Assembly (NCBI RefSeq): GCF_029433855.1
Contig: NZ_JAROAU010000003.1
Coordinates: 2,143,570 to 2,207,569 of the forward strand
DNA from: Candidatus Kosakonia sp. 282A-S69
Lineage (GTDB): Bacteria; Pseudomonadota; Gammaproteobacteria; Enterobacterales; Enterobacteriaceae
DNA length: 64,000 bases
Direction of reading: 5' to 3'
Each line of letters starts with the position of its first letter. The stretch's first letter is position 1. Position numbers and translations under genes: made by a program. A model generated the notes under the pieces. The model ran no database searches. It was not told the origin of the DNA and saw nothing but the letters and a program-made list of their open reading frames with translations. Shown in pieces: positions 10,205 to 20,657 of this stretch.

Positions 10205-13200
10205 ATGAAAAGAATGTTAATTAACGCAACTCAGCAAGAAGAGTTGCGTGTCGCACTTGTTGATGGGCAACGTCTGTACGACCTGGATATCGAAAGCCCC
10301 GGGCATGAACAGAAAAAAGCCAATATCTACAAAGGTAAAATCACCCGCATTGAACCGAGCCTTGAAGCTGCCTTCGTTGACTACGGCGCTGAACGTCACG
10401 GTTTCCTCCCCCTCAAAGAGATCGCTCGCGAATACTTCCCCGCCAACTACAACGCGCATGGCCGTCCGAACATCAAAGATGTGCTGCGTGAAGGCCAAGA
10501 AGTTATCGTCCAGATCGACAAAGAAGAGCGCGGCAACAAAGGCGCGGCGCTGACAACGTTTATCAGCCTCGCCGGTAGCTACCTCGTCCTGATGCCAAAC
10601 AACCCGCGCGCGGGCGGCATCTCTCGCCGTATCGAAGGCGACGATCGCACCGAGCTGAAAGAGGCGCTGTCGAGCCTCGAACTGCCGGACGGCATGGGCC
10701 TTATCGTGCGTACCGCGGGCGTCGGCAAATCTGCCGAAGCGCTGCAGTGGGATCTTAGCTTCCGCCTGAAACACTGGGAAGCGATCCAGAAAGCCGCAGA
10801 GAGCCGCCCGGCTCCCTTCCTGATTCATCAGGAGAGCAACGTTATCGTTCGCGCTTTCCGCGACTACCTGCGCCAGGACATTGGCGAAATCCTGATTGAT
10901 AACCCGAAAGTGCTGGAGCTGGCTCGCCAGCATATCGCCGCACTGGGCCGTCCGGATTTCAGCAGCAAAATTAAGCTCTACACCGGTGAAATCCCGCTGT
11001 TCAGCCACTATCAGATTGAGTCGCAAATTGAGTCCGCCTTCCAGCGTGAAGTGCGTCTGCCGTCCGGCGGCTCGATTGTTATCGACAGCACCGAAGCGCT
11101 GACCGCCATCGACATCAACTCCGCGCGCGCAACCCGTGGCGGCGACATTGAAGAGACGGCGTTCAACACCAACCTCGAAGCGGCAGATGAGATTGCCCGT
11201 CAGCTGCGTCTGCGCGACCTCGGCGGCCTGATCGTTATCGACTTTATCGATATGACTCCGGTTCGCCACCAGCGTGCGGTTGAAAACCGTCTGCGTGAAG
11301 CGGTGCGCCAGGATCGTGCACGTATTCAGATTAGCCATATCTCCCGCTTCGGCCTGCTGGAGATGTCCCGCCAGCGTTTGAGCCCGTCGCTGGGTGAATC
11401 GAGCCATCACGTCTGCCCGCGCTGTAGCGGTACGGGTACCATCCGTGATAACGAGTCCCTGTCGCTCTCCATTCTGCGTCTGATTGAAGAAGAGGCACTG
11501 AAAGAGAACACCCAGGAAGTGCACGCGATTGTGCCCGTGCCTGTCGCCTCTTACCTGCTGAACGAAAAACGTGCCGCTGTCAGCGCGATTGAAGCCCGTC
11601 AGGGCGGCGTGCGTTGCGTCATCGTGCCGAACGATCAGATGGAAACGCCACACTACTCGGTGCTGCGCGTCCGTAAAGGCGAAGAGACCTCGACCCTCAG
11701 CTACATGCTGCCGAAGCTGCATGAAGAGGAGATGGCGCTGCCGTCCGAAGAGGAGTATGCCGAGCGTAAACTGCCTGAGCAGCCTGCTCTCGCCACCTTC
11801 GTTATGCCGGACGTGCCGCCTGTGCCGCAAGCCCAGGAGCCTGCACCCGCAGCGCAGGCAAAGTCTGCCGCCGCCTCAGCCGCAACACCAGGTCTGTTTG
11901 GCCGCATCGTCTCTGCCCTGAAAAACCTGTTTGCTGGCGAAGAAGCGCCTGCGCCGGTTGAAGTGAAGGAAGAGAAGAAAGAGGCGAAACCAGAGCGTAC
12001 GCAAGAGCGCCGCAAACCGCGTCAAAACAACCGCCGCGACCGTAACGATCGCCGTGACTCCCGTAGCGAAGGCAACGAGGCGCGTGAAGGGCGTGACAAT
12101 CGCGACAATCGTGATAACCGCGAGGGTCGTGAGAGCCGTGAAGGTCGCGAAGATAACCGCCGCAACCGTCGCGAAAAACCGCAGCAGAACGCGGAAAATC
12201 GCGAACCACGCCAGAACACCGTCGTCGACGAGTCGGAGAAAGCGAAAAGCCGCGACGAGCAGCAGCCGTCACGCCGTGAACGCAACCGTCGCCGCGGCGA
12301 TGACAAGCGTCAGGCGCAGCAGGAAGTTAAAGAGCTGAATCGCGAAGAGCTGCCGGCTCAGGAAGCGGAACAGGAAGAGCGTGTTCAGGTGATGCCGCGC
12401 CGCAAACAGCGCCAGCTGAACCAGAAAGTGCGCATCGATGATAACCGTGCTGAAGCGGTTGTCGACGAAACCGTCGTTGAGACCGCGCCGGAGCAGCAGC
12501 ATACCCAGGTCGCTAAACTTGATTTGCCAGCGGTGGCTGAAGCCGCCCCGGTCCAGGAGCAGGAAGAAAACGGTGAAGCGCGCGAAAACACCATGCCGCG
12601 CCGCTCACGCCGCTCCCCTCGTCACCTGCGCGTCAGCGGTCAGCGCCGCCGCCGCTACCGTGACGAGCGCTACCCGGTACAGTCCGCGATGCCGCTGACC
12701 ATTGCCTGCGCCTCACCGGAGATGGCTTCCGGTAAAGTGTGGGTTCGCTATCCGGTGCCGCGTGCGCAGGAAGAGCAGCAGGAGATCCAGCACAACACCG
12801 CGCTGGAAACTGAGCAGCAGCATGCACCTGAGCAGGAAGTGGCACCAGCCGTAGCGGAAGCGCAACTGGTCACCGCCGCACAGGCTGACGTTGTCGAGCC
12901 GCAGGCTCCGGTTGAAACCGCACCTGTCAGCGAGCAGCCGGCAGTGGTTGAACCGCAGGAAGCGGTGGCTGAGCCTGCTCCGGTTGACGTTGAGACAACG
13001 CATCCGGAAGCGATTTCTGCCCCGGTAGACGAGCAGCCGCAGCTGATTGCTGAGGAAGATCGTCCTGTCGCGCAGCAGATTGCTGAAGAGGCAGAGCCGG
13101 TGCAGGAAGAGCCTGCGCCAGCTCCGGTTGTTGAAGAGGTTGCTCCGGCGAAAGTGGATGCGCCAGTGCAAACTGAAGCCCCGGCTCCGGTAAAAACGGA

Positions 13201-13450
13201 AGCAGCCCCTGCGGAGGTGAAACCTGAAGCAGCGCCTGCGCCGGTGAAAGCCGGGACGCCGGTGGCCGTTCACAGCCATGCAACCGCACCGATGACCAAA
13301 GCGCCTGCTCCTGCGTATGTGCAGGAAGCGCCGCGCCACAGCGACTGGGTTCGCCCGGCGTTCAACTTCGACGGTAAAGGTTCTGCGGGCGGTCACAGCG
13401 CCACGCATACCGCCACCGCACCGGCAACCAAACCGCCGGCAGTCGAGTAA
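10205..13450 (+). CDS. rne: ribonuclease E
   Basis: RNase E is the main endonuclease of mRNA decay and of rRNA, tRNA and sRNA processing, and the scaffold of the degradosome. The N-terminal half is nearly identical to E. coli: S1 domain near 35-125, catalytic Asp303 (TAIDINSA) and Asp346 (VIDFIDM), zinc-link cysteines 404 and 407 (CPRCSG). The C-terminal half is disordered, with an amphipathic membrane anchor ([14 protein letters not shown], about 565), an arginine-rich block near 600-700, a second RNA-binding block ([19 protein letters not shown], about 799) and the PNPase-binding end HSDWVRPAF. At 1081 residues it is a little longer than E. coli's 1061. Confidence 0.98.
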   Translation: MKRMLINATQQEELRVALVDGQRLYDLDIESPGHEQKKANIYKGKITRIEPSLEAAFVDYGAERHGFLPLKEIAREYFPANYNAHGRPNIKDVLREGQEVIVQIDKEERGNKGAALTTFISLAGSYLVLMPNNPRAGGISRRIEGDDRTELKEALSSLELPDGMGLIVRTAGVGKSAEALQWDLSFRLKHWEAIQKAAESRPAPFLIHQESNVIVRAFRDYLRQDIGEILIDNPKVLELARQHIAALGRPDFSSKIKLYTGEIPLFSHYQIESQIESAFQREVRLPSGGSIVIDSTEALTAIDINSARATRGGDIEETAFNTNLEAADEIARQLRLRDLGGLIVIDFIDMTPVRHQRAVENRLREAVRQDRARIQISHISRFGLLEMSRQRLSPSLGESSHHVCPRCSGTGTIRDNESLSLSILRLIEEEALKENTQEVHAIVPVPVASYLLNEKRAAVSAIEARQGGVRCVIVPNDQMETPHYSVLRVRKGEETSTLSYMLPKLHEEEMALPSEEEYAERKLPEQPALATFVMPDVPPVPQAQEPAPAAQAKSAAASAATPGLFGRIVSALKNLFAGEEAPAPVEVKEEKKEAKPERTQERRKPRQNNRRDRNDRRDSRSEGNEAREGRDNRDNRDNREGRESREGREDNRRNRREKPQQNAENREPRQNTVVDESEKAKSRDEQQPSRRERNRRRGDDKRQAQQEVKELNREELPAQEAEQEERVQVMPRRKQRQLNQKVRIDDNRAEAVVDETVVETAPEQQHTQVAKLDLPAVAEAAPVQEQEENGEARENTMPRRSRRSPRHLRVSGQRRRRYRDERYPVQSAMPLTIACASPEMASGKVWVRYPVPRAQEEQQEIQHNTALETEQQHAPEQEVAPAVAEAQLVTAAQADVVEPQAPVETAPVSEQPAVVEPQEAVAEPAPVDVETTHPEAISAPVDEQPQLIAEEDRPVAQQIAEEAEPVQEEPAPAPVVEEVAPAKVDAPVQTEAPAPVKTEAAPAEVKPEAAPAPVKAGTPVAVHSHATAPMTKAPAPAYVQEAPRHSDWVRPAFNFDGKGSAGGHSATHTATAPATKPPAVE

Positions 13451-13463
13451 GGTACACGCTGCG

Positions 13464-13492
13464 AAAAGCCGACCTCCGGGTCGGCTTTTTTT
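13464..13492 (+). terminator. rne terminator
   Basis: Strong intrinsic terminator: AAAAGCCGAC and GTCGGCTTTT arms followed by a T-run, 13 bp past the rne stop. It overlaps the end of the convergent LysR gene. Confidence 0.9.
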
Positions 13493-14438
13493 ATGCCCCC
13501 ATTTCGGGCTGGCGCATCCCGCTCAGCCCTGGCATCACTTCCCGCATCAGCTGCAAAAATTTACGCAGCCGCGCCGGATAGTAGCGCGCCCACGGATAGA
13601 CAAGATGAACCGGTAACGGTGCCGCCTGCCACTGCGGCAGCAGCGTCACCAGCTTGCCGCTACGCAGATCCTCTTCCACTGCCCAGCTGGAAATTAACGT
13701 CACTCCCAGCCCGGCGAGTGCCGTATTGCGCGCCGCGTAAAGGCTGTCGGTAAATAAGCGCGGAGAGATAGCCACCTGCACGGCACGGTCATCGTCCTGT
13801 GCGTAAAGCGCAATTTGGTGCTGGTAGAAGGTACTCAGCGCGACCCACGGTAAGTGGCTCAACTGTTGCGGCGTCTCGATAGCAGGGAAGCGTTCCAGTA
13901 GCGCCGGCGACGCCACAAGGCTGCGCGGCACCTCTGCCAGAAGTACCGATACAGTAGCCGGATCGACCTCGGCCCCGACGCGGATAGCGCAATCGATATT
14001 GGCGCTGAGAAAGTCGACGGTTTTATCATTCAGCATCCACTCCACCGTCAGCTGCGGATGACGGTCGAGAAACTGCGTCAGCGGCACCAGCAGCTGCTGC
14101 TGACCAAAGGCATGCGGTGCGCGTACCCGCAGCATACCGACCGGCTCGTCGTCGGACTGGCTGAGATCATCCTCCAGCGCCACCCAGGCGTCCGCCACCC
14201 GTTTGGCATGCTGGTAACAGCGCTCGCCGTCATCGGTGAGCTTCATTGCATGGGTGGTACGCAACAGCAGCTTTACCCCGAGTAGCGTCTCCAGCGACTG
14301 CAATCGGCGGCTGACGGTCGCCTGCGTAGTCTCCAGCTGGCGGGCCGCCGCCGACAGTGAGCCTGCTTCAACAATGCGGATGAAGGTTCGCATTAAGTCC
14401 ACCCGGTCTATACGCTCTTGTCGCCTCATAATCTTCAT
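13491..14438 (-). CDS. LysR-family transcriptional regulator
   Basis: A 315-residue LysR regulator: winged helix-turn-helix at about 12-70 (AGSLSAAARQLETTQATVSRRLQSLE) described by its ends AGSLSAAARQL and ATVSRRLQSLE, then a substrate-binding domain. The CrgA-like layout (DxMRTFIRIVE start) is common in regulators of small transporters. The start at 14438 (MKIMRRQER) is preferred to the longer frame because the T-N11-A dyad lies just upstream; 14429 is also possible. It diverges from an MFS exporter and probably controls it in response to an unknown ligand. Not present between rne and flgL in E. coli. Confidence 0.88.
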   Translation of the reverse strand: MKIMRRQERIDRVDLMRTFIRIVEAGSLSAAARQLETTQATVSRRLQSLETLLGVKLLLRTTHAMKLTDDGERCYQHAKRVADAWVALEDDLSQSDDEPVGMLRVRAPHAFGQQQLLVPLTQFLDRHPQLTVEWMLNDKTVDFLSANIDCAIRVGAEVDPATVSVLLAEVPRSLVASPALLERFPAIETPQQLSHLPWVALSTFYQHQIALYAQDDDRAVQVAISPRLFTDSLYAARNTALAGLGVTLISSWAVEEDLRSGKLVTLLPQWQAAPLPVHLVYPWARYYPARLRKFLQLMREVMPGLSGMRQPEMGA

Positions 14439-14441
14439 GCC

Positions 14442-14458
14442 TATACGTTTCACGTATA
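14442..14458. promoter_or_regulatory. LysR-type binding dyad
   Basis: TATACGT and ACGTATA flank TTC in a perfect 17-bp palindrome containing ATAC-N7-GTAT, the T-N11-A form of LysR boxes. It lies 4 bp upstream of the regulator start and 109 bp from the MFS start, which suits autorepression plus control of the exporter. Confidence 0.65.
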
Positions 14459-14566
14459 ACCGTTTTACCACTGCGCTGGCTACCGCGCCACATCGCTGTG
14501 AGTAAAAATGGCCCCACACCGTAGCCTGACTACGCATCCACCGCTTTATCTTTTCGGGGACACCCT

Positions 14567-15778
14567 ATGAACCATCACTCGCTCTCTGCCCGTATGGCAA
14601 ACGGCATCTTTTTTGCGCTGGCACTCGGCGCGGGCTTCAGTGTCGCGGCTATCTACTACTCGCAGCCACTGCTGCCGTTAATGGGTAGCGATCTGCATCT
14701 GACCATCAACGGTATGGGCCTGGTACCGACACTCACCCAGGCCGGTTACGCGCTGGGCATCCTCTTTCTGTTACCGCTGGGCGACCGTCACGATCGCCGT
14801 CGCTTAATTGTGGTGAAAAGCGCAGCCCTGGCGGTATTACTACTGGCCTGTAGCCTGACCAGCCATCTGCCGTCACTGCTTATTGTCAGCCTGTTGATTG
14901 GCATGGCGGCAACCATGGCGCAGGACATTGTGCCGGCAGCGGCGATCCTCGCCCCTGAGGGAAAACAGGGAAAAATGGTCGGCACGGTGATGACCGGTCT
15001 GCTGCTGGGGATTTTACTTTCGCGTACGGTTAGCGGCTTTGTCGGCGCGGCGTTTGGCTGGCGTGTGATGTACCAGCTCGCGGCAGTCAGCATCGCCCTG
15101 ATAGGGCTCTTAATGTGGTCGGTATTGCCGCGTTTCGCCACCCACTCCACGCTGAGCTATCCGGCGCTGATGCGCTCGATGGCGCACCTCTGGCAGCGCT
15201 ACCCGACGCTGCGCCGCGCGGCAATGGCGCAGGGCTTTCTGTCTATCGCTTTCAGCGCCTTCTGGTCGACGCTGGCGCTGATGCTGCTTGAGCACTATCA
15301 GTTAGGCAGCGCCGTTGCCGGGACATTTGGTATTGCCGGTGCCGCAGGCGCGTTAGCCGCGCCGCTGGCGGGTGGGCTGGCGGATAAAGTAGGCGCAGAA
15401 CGCGTAACCCAGCTCGGTGCCGGGCTGGTAACGGTCTCTTTCGCGCTGATGTTCCTGCTGCCTGCCCTGCCGCCCCATGGCCAGCTGGCGCTGATTGCCC
15501 TCTCCGCGGTCGGGTTTGATCTGGGTCTGCAATCAAGCCTCGTCGCCCATCAAAATCTGGTTTATAGCCTGGAGCCGCAGGCGCGGGGCCGACTCAATGC
15601 GCTGCTCTTTACGGGGGTGTTTATCGGTATGGCGCTGGGTTCCGCGCTGGGAAGTAAGCTCTATGCCATCGCCTCATGGCAGGGCGTGGTCGTCCTGGCA
15701 AGCGTTGCGGGGCTTATCGCGCTACTGATCCGTCTCTTCGATGCCCGCAAGCTTGAGCAGGCTAAGCAGAGCGCTTAG
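14567..15778 (+). CDS. MFS transporter, probable drug or metabolite exporter
   Basis: A 403-residue major facilitator protein with about 12 hydrophobic segments. The loop 2-3 signature appears as GDRHDRRRLIV near residue 72, and a second copy-like loop GGLADKVGAERV near 265. YYSQPLLPLMG near residue 28 resembles the YnfM/arabinose-efflux branch, which is usually export. It is divergent from the LysR gene, with a GGGGACACC ribosome site. Substrate unknown. Confidence 0.85.
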   Translation: MNHHSLSARMANGIFFALALGAGFSVAAIYYSQPLLPLMGSDLHLTINGMGLVPTLTQAGYALGILFLLPLGDRHDRRRLIVVKSAALAVLLLACSLTSHLPSLLIVSLLIGMAATMAQDIVPAAAILAPEGKQGKMVGTVMTGLLLGILLSRTVSGFVGAAFGWRVMYQLAAVSIALIGLLMWSVLPRFATHSTLSYPALMRSMAHLWQRYPTLRRAAMAQGFLSIAFSAFWSTLALMLLEHYQLGSAVAGTFGIAGAAGALAAPLAGGLADKVGAERVTQLGAGLVTVSFALMFLLPALPPHGQLALIALSAVGFDLGLQSSLVAHQNLVYSLEPQARGRLNALLFTGVFIGMALGSALGSKLYAIASWQGVVVLASVAGLIALLIRLFDARKLEQAKQSA

Positions 15779-15814
15779 ATAAAAAAAGGCCCGCTCTGGA
15801 GAGACAGAGCGGGC
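15779..15814 (-). terminator. flgL terminator
   Basis: GCCCGCTCTG and CAGAGCGGGC arms, followed on the minus strand by a run of about eight T. It ends the flgKL transcript and faces the MFS gene. Confidence 0.88.
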
Positions 15815-15862
15815 ATAGCAGACATATCCCAGTTTCCGAATATGCCCAAAGTGAAAAGGTTA

Positions 15863-16831
15863 TTAACGATTCATCTGGAACAGCGACATGCCCTGCATAT
15901 CGGTGAAGGCTTTATAAGAAGCCTGCAGCGCCGCTTGTTGCATGGTGTAAGAGGAGATCACCGAGTTCCAGTCAACATCGATCAGGTCACTCTTCTGCTG
16001 CTTCAACGACAGCTCACGATCGTCGCCAAGGGAGTCCAGCGTGCCCAACTCATTGAGCTGGGTACCCAGTTCAGCGCGCACGCTCAGCACGTTGTTAAGG
16101 GAGTTGCCCAGACCACGGCTGGTCTTATCCACCACCGCCTGCGCTGCGGCTTTCGCCGTCTCGTCACCTGCGACCGGTGTCTTCAGCGCAGCAATTGCCG
16201 TATCCAGCATCTTGAACAGATCTGTCTCAGGTGCAGGCGCAACGCCGGTTGCCGGATCGACAGGCTCTTTGGTCGCATTACTGGTAACGGAGTTAAACAC
16301 CTGGTCACCGGTATGGGCAATCACCATCGAACGTGCAGCATCAACCTGCTGGGTGATCGCATCATTACCGCCGCTGTATGTGCCATTGGCATCGTACGGC
16401 TTACTTTCGGTGCGGTAACCGGCAAAAATATAGCGTCCGTTACCGTCGGTGCTGTTCGCAAGGTTCAATAACTGATCGCGAAAGCCCTGCAGCTCGGCGG
16501 CAACAGAGGCGCGGTCATCGTCACTCAGCGAGCCGTTGCCCGCCTTCACGATGCTGCTCTGCGCGCCAGTGATGGCAGTCGTCACCTGCTGCAGCACGCT
16601 CTCTTCAAGAGAGACTTTTTGTGTCGCGAAGGTGCGCGCCGTGGCGTACTGCGCATTTTGCGCCTGCGCCTGGGAGATGACCACCGCCTGCGAGGCGGCG
16701 ATCGGATCATCAGACGGGCGGTTAACGCGCTGACCGGTTGTCATCTGCTCGCCGTACCCTAACCATTTGCCCTGAGCATTGGTTACGCCGCGCATATTTT
16801 GTTCGTACATCATTTGCGTGCTAATACGCAT
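15863..16831 (-). CDS. flgL: flagellar hook-filament junction protein FlgL (HAP3)
   Basis: FlgL forms the second ring between hook and filament. The 322-residue protein starts MRISTQMMYEQNMRG, has flagellin-like N- and C-terminal coiled-coil regions, and is a few residues longer than E. coli FlgL (317). It lies 14 bp past flgK and is transcribed with it from a FliA promoter. FlgN, encoded at 27023, is its export chaperone. Confidence 0.97.
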   Translation of the reverse strand: MRISTQMMYEQNMRGVTNAQGKWLGYGEQMTTGQRVNRPSDDPIAASQAVVISQAQAQNAQYATARTFATQKVSLEESVLQQVTTAITGAQSSIVKAGNGSLSDDDRASVAAELQGFRDQLLNLANSTDGNGRYIFAGYRTESKPYDANGTYSGGNDAITQQVDAARSMVIAHTGDQVFNSVTSNATKEPVDPATGVAPAPETDLFKMLDTAIAALKTPVAGDETAKAAAQAVVDKTSRGLGNSLNNVLSVRAELGTQLNELGTLDSLGDDRELSLKQQKSDLIDVDWNSVISSYTMQQAALQASYKAFTDMQGMSLFQMNR

Positions 16832-16845
16832 GACTCACCTCTTAC

Positions 16846-18495
16846 TTAACGAATGGCCAGCAGGGCATCAAACAACGTGCTTGCGGTCTGCAGCACTTGG
16901 GCGTTAGCCAGGTAATATTGCTGAAAACGCTGCAGGTTGCCGTACTCTTCATCGAGGTTAACCCCGGAGATAGATTGCTGCTGGTTACTCAACTGGGTCA
17001 CAACGTTAGTCTGCGTCGCGCTGCTGGTTTTCAGCGTCGAGGTTTTATTCCCGACATCACTCACCAGCGTGGCATAGGCATCGTTAAAGGTTTTGTTGCC
17101 GCCGACCACTTTCGCACTCTGCAGCTTTAACAGATCCTGACCGTTGCGGTTGTCGCTTGCACCGTTACCGGTCGCGCCCGCCATGGCGATTTTTGACTCA
17201 TCGGTCACCGCCACGCTCATATTCACAATCGCGTTGCTCACCGGACGGATGGTGAAGCTGTCATCCTTTTTCGCGCCGGTAGAGCCGTTATTGATGGAGA
17301 CTTTCAGACCATCAAAATTGAGCGTACCGTCTGTCGCATCCGGGGTTACCGCGATGGTGGTGTTATTGGAGAGACGCGTGACGTTCCACTGGGTGCCATC
17401 AAACGCAACTTTATAGTCAGTCGCCTGCACCGCAGAGCTGTTGCTTACCGCCGCGCTCAGCGTGGCATCGCCGCTGTTTTTGCTGTTCGACGTGGTGGAA
17501 GGCTGACCAATATTGAAGAATTTTTCACCCTGGTCGCCATTCGCATCAAAGCCTTTAACATGCTGCTGGTTAAAGGAGTCAGCGAAAGAGAGCGCCAGCT
17601 GGCCCAGCGTATTACGGGCCTGGTCCAGATCCTGCGTACGGAATGAGAGCAGACCGCCGAGCGTACCGGTAGTCACCTGCTTTTCCGGGATCTCTACATT
17701 GCCGGCCACCTTATCGACATACGCCAGCGTGGTACGTGCCGGATCGGCGCTGGAAGGCACCGCCGCCAGTTGGCGCGCCTCTTTACCCTGCACCAGGGTA
17801 ATGCCGTTACCCATGCTGACGTTATAGCTGCCATCCTGGGTGCTGACTTCTACACCCACGACTTTGTTCAATTCGCTGACCAGCTGATCGCGCTGATCGA
17901 GCAGGTCGTTTGGCGACGAGCCAGCGCCTACCGCAGTCAGTTTAGAGATCTGCTGGTTCAGGTTGGCGATCTGCTTCGCGTAGTTGTTGATCTGGTCAAC
18001 GCTGGTGGCGATAGATAAGTTGACCTGTTTATCCTGGTCACGCAGATACTGATCGGCCACTTTAAACTGGTTTACCAGACCGTCAGCTTTGCCGAGCAGC
18101 GCCTGGCGCGACGACGGATCGGAGGCGTTACTCACCAGCGTCTGCATGCTGGAGAAGAAGCTCTGCAGGCTGCTCGACAGGGAGTTGGTGGTATCCGACA
18201 GCACATCGTCAATTTTTGACATCTGCTCATAACGCGTGGTTAACCCGCTGTTCTGGTTTTGCGCCGCGCGCAGCTGGTTGGTAATAAAGGCGTCATACTC
18301 ACGCTGAACGCCAGTCACGGTGACACCATTGCCCACGTAGCCGCTACCGGTCAGCGTGCTGTTCGAACTGGTTAACACCGTCGTCTGACGGGTATAGCCC
18401 GCGACGTTATAACTCGCAATGTTATTACTGGCGGTATTGAGCGCGGCCTGGGCTGCGCTAAGCCCGCTCATTGCGCTGTTAATCAAACTGGACAT
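16846..18495 (-). CDS. flgK: flagellar hook-filament junction protein FlgK (HAP1)
   Basis: FlgK forms the first junction ring on the hook. The 549 residues begin MSSLINSAMSGLSAAQAALN, with the conserved NNIASYNVAGYTRQ rod-family motif, and end in a coiled-coil segment (LQTASTLFDALLAIR). Exported by the flagellar type III system with FlgN as chaperone. A sigma-28 promoter lies just upstream. Confidence 0.97.
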   Translation of the reverse strand: MSSLINSAMSGLSAAQAALNTASNNIASYNVAGYTRQTTVLTSSNSTLTGSGYVGNGVTVTGVQREYDAFITNQLRAAQNQNSGLTTRYEQMSKIDDVLSDTTNSLSSSLQSFFSSMQTLVSNASDPSSRQALLGKADGLVNQFKVADQYLRDQDKQVNLSIATSVDQINNYAKQIANLNQQISKLTAVGAGSSPNDLLDQRDQLVSELNKVVGVEVSTQDGSYNVSMGNGITLVQGKEARQLAAVPSSADPARTTLAYVDKVAGNVEIPEKQVTTGTLGGLLSFRTQDLDQARNTLGQLALSFADSFNQQHVKGFDANGDQGEKFFNIGQPSTTSNSKNSGDATLSAAVSNSSAVQATDYKVAFDGTQWNVTRLSNNTTIAVTPDATDGTLNFDGLKVSINNGSTGAKKDDSFTIRPVSNAIVNMSVAVTDESKIAMAGATGNGASDNRNGQDLLKLQSAKVVGGNKTFNDAYATLVSDVGNKTSTLKTSSATQTNVVTQLSNQQQSISGVNLDEEYGNLQRFQQYYLANAQVLQTASTLFDALLAIR

Positions 18496-18537
18496 GGAGG
18501 TTCCTTATACACTTTCAGACATGAGTCCTGTTGAAGA

Positions 18538-18564
18538 TTATCGGCAACCCAGGGTGAAACTTGA
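18538..18564 (-). promoter_or_regulatory. FliA (sigma-28) promoter of flgKL
   Basis: On the minus strand, TCAAGTTT (18564-18557), an 11-bp spacer and a perfect GCCGATAA (18545-18538) match the sigma-28 consensus. It lies 43 bp upstream of flgK, making flgKL a late-class unit besides any read-through from flgJ. Confidence 0.88.
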
Positions 18565-18570
18565 GGCGTT

Positions 18571-19548
18571 TTAGAACAGATTTTGTGTATCTGTGCTGTA
18601 AGCCTTGCTCACTTTTTCACCCATCGATTTAAGCTGCTGGATCATCGAGGTCAGCTTACGGGCATAGTGCGGATCGGTTGCGTAACCTGCGCTCTGCAGC
18701 GCCTGCGCGCCCTGCTCCGCCGTGGCCGCGGTTGTTACCGCCGCGTAGCGTTTGTTGCGCGTCAACATGCCGACATAGTCGGAGAGCGCTTCAAGGTAGG
18801 AGCTATAAACACGGAACTTGGCTTTGATCTTCACCGCCTCGCCGTTTTCATATTCGGTGGTGGTGATTTCAGTGGTCGGCCCTTTCCAGCTTGCGGTCGC
18901 TTTAACACCAAAAATGTTGTAGCTCGGCTCGCCATTCTCACGCGGGATCTGCCGCTGGCCCCAGCCGGACTCCAGCGCAGCCTGCGCCAGGATCAGGTGG
19001 TGCGGCACACCGCTCTGCTGGCTTGCCAGCCGCGCCGGGAGCGAAAGCTGGGCAAGGAAGTCTTTGCTGTCACCGGAGAGCGCCTGCCCACTGCCCGCTT
19101 CGGCAACTTCAGATGCTTCCGGGACTTTGGGTATCGCTTTGCGCACCAGCTGCGTCAGTGCCTGGTTTTGATAGGTATTGACGGTCTCCAGCGGAAACTT
19201 CATCGGCACCTGCTGCATCTGATCTGCCGGATCGACCGGCGCGCGATCGCCGGTCATCTGTTTCACCATCATATCGGCGAGACCGAGGCCTTTGCCGGCG
19301 GTCATCTGCTGGGCGATCTGCTGGTCATACATGCTGGTATACAGCCGCGTTGAATCACTGCTGAAAATCCCGTCTTTTGGCAACGCTTCGCGCATACTTT
19401 TCAGCATCATCTGCACGAACATCCCCTCCACCTGACGCGCCACCGGGCGCAGGTTGGCAGCCGGATCCTGTCCGGCTTTCGACTTCAGTTCATTCAGCGA
19501 TTGCGCGTCCCATGCCGCGCTGGTCAACATTCGGCTGTCAGTCAACAT
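18571..19548 (-). CDS. flgJ: flagellar rod-cap protein and peptidoglycan hydrolase FlgJ
   Basis: FlgJ caps the growing rod (N-terminal half) and cuts peptidoglycan so the rod can cross the wall (C-terminal glucosaminidase domain, about 165-310, with ALESGWGQRQI). The 325-residue protein starts at 19548; its ATG overlaps the flgI stop by one base. The linker (SEVAEAGSGQALSGD) is longer than in E. coli (313 residues). The in-frame extension to 19578 lies inside flgI and is rejected. Confidence 0.97.
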   Translation of the reverse strand: MLTDSRMLTSAAWDAQSLNELKSKAGQDPAANLRPVARQVEGMFVQMMLKSMREALPKDGIFSSDSTRLYTSMYDQQIAQQMTAGKGLGLADMMVKQMTGDRAPVDPADQMQQVPMKFPLETVNTYQNQALTQLVRKAIPKVPEASEVAEAGSGQALSGDSKDFLAQLSLPARLASQQSGVPHHLILAQAALESGWGQRQIPRENGEPSYNIFGVKATASWKGPTTEITTTEYENGEAVKIKAKFRVYSSYLEALSDYVGMLTRNKRYAAVTTAATAEQGAQALQSAGYATDPHYARKLTSMIQQLKSMGEKVSKAYSTDTQNLF

Positions 19549-20645
19549 TAGATGATCTCCAATTTCGCACGCAGGCAACCGGCGCTCTGCATCGCCTGCA
19601 GAATTGACATCAGCTCCATTGGCGAGGCGCCCAGGGCGTTAAGCGCACGCACCACGCTGTTGAGGTTGGCGCTGGAGCGTACGCTCTGCAGCGAGCCGCC
19701 GCTCTGGCGCAGGTCAATCTGCGTTTGCGGTGTCACCACGGTCTGACCGCCGCCAAATGGCGTATTCGGCTGGCTGACGTTGTTCTGCTGGTTGACGGTG
19801 ACCGAGAGGTTACCCTGCGCAATGGCGCAGCTATCCAGCGACACTTCGCGGTTCATCACCACCGAGCCGGTGCGTGAGTTAACAATAACTTTTGCGTCCT
19901 GCTGCGTGGTGCCGACCTCCATATTCTGGATATCCGCCAGTGCACGAACCTGAGAGCTGCCGCCGGAGGAGACGCGAACCTGAACGGTACGGCCATCAAG
20001 CGCGGTGGCGCTGCCATAACCGCGTCCGCGGTTGATGGTGTCCGCAATCTGCTGCGCCATGGTGAAGTCTTCCTGATTCAGCTGCAGGTTGATGGTGTTG
20101 CTGGCACCAAACTGGCTTGGCAACTCACGTTCAATCACCGCGCCGCCGCTGATGCGGCCACCGTTAAGCTGGTTCACCTGCACGCTGCTGCCGCCGGCTG
20201 ACGCGCCCGCGCCGCCAACAAGAATGTTGCCCTGCGCCAGCGCATAGACCTGGCTGTCGACACCCTTGAGCGGGGTCATCAGCAGCGTACCGCCACGCAG
20301 GCTTTTGGCGTTACCCATAGAGGAGACCACCACGTCGATGGTCTGCCCCTGACGGCCAAAGGGCGGGAGCTGCGCCGTTACCATTACGGCAGCGACGTTT
20401 TTCAGCTGCATGTTGGTGCCCTGTGGGACGGTAATGCCCATCTGCGACAGCATGTTATTCAGCGTCTGGGTGGTAAACGGCGTCTGGGTGGTCTGGTCGC
20501 CCGTACCATCCAGGCCAACCACCAGACCGTAGCCAATTAAGGAGTTTTCACGTACGCCCTGTACACTGGTGAGATCCCGGATACGGTCAGCCTGGGCGAA
20601 GCTCGCCGCCAGCACTAACACGATACCAGTCAGATATTTAAACAT
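19548..20645 (-). CDS. flgI: flagellar P-ring protein FlgI
   Basis: FlgI forms the periplasmic P-ring bushing around the rod. The 365-residue protein has a cleavable signal peptide ([10 protein letters not shown], about 1-19) followed by the mature start [17 protein letters not shown]. FlgA, encoded at 25974, is its assembly chaperone. It lies 12 bp past flgH. Confidence 0.98.
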   Translation of the reverse strand: MFKYLTGIVLVLAASFAQADRIRDLTSVQGVRENSLIGYGLVVGLDGTGDQTTQTPFTTQTLNNMLSQMGITVPQGTNMQLKNVAAVMVTAQLPPFGRQGQTIDVVVSSMGNAKSLRGGTLLMTPLKGVDSQVYALAQGNILVGGAGASAGGSSVQVNQLNGGRISGGAVIERELPSQFGASNTINLQLNQEDFTMAQQIADTINRGRGYGSATALDGRTVQVRVSSGGSSQVRALADIQNMEVGTTQQDAKVIVNSRTGSVVMNREVSLDSCAIAQGNLSVTVNQQNNVSQPNTPFGGGQTVVTPQTQIDLRQSGGSLQSVRSSANLNSVVRALNALGASPMELMSILQAMQSAGCLRAKLEII

Positions 20646-20657
20646 AGGTCACCCCGG

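Noticed and set aside
10217-11830. 537-codon open frame antisense to rne
   Set aside because: It is a shadow of the highly conserved rne coding strand; the protein is rich in Phe/His/Gln in the pattern of reverse frames and resembles no family I know.
12713-13408. 231-codon antisense frame in the rne 3' half
   Set aside because: Arg/Phe-rich shadow of the Ala/Pro/Glu-rich tail of RNase E.
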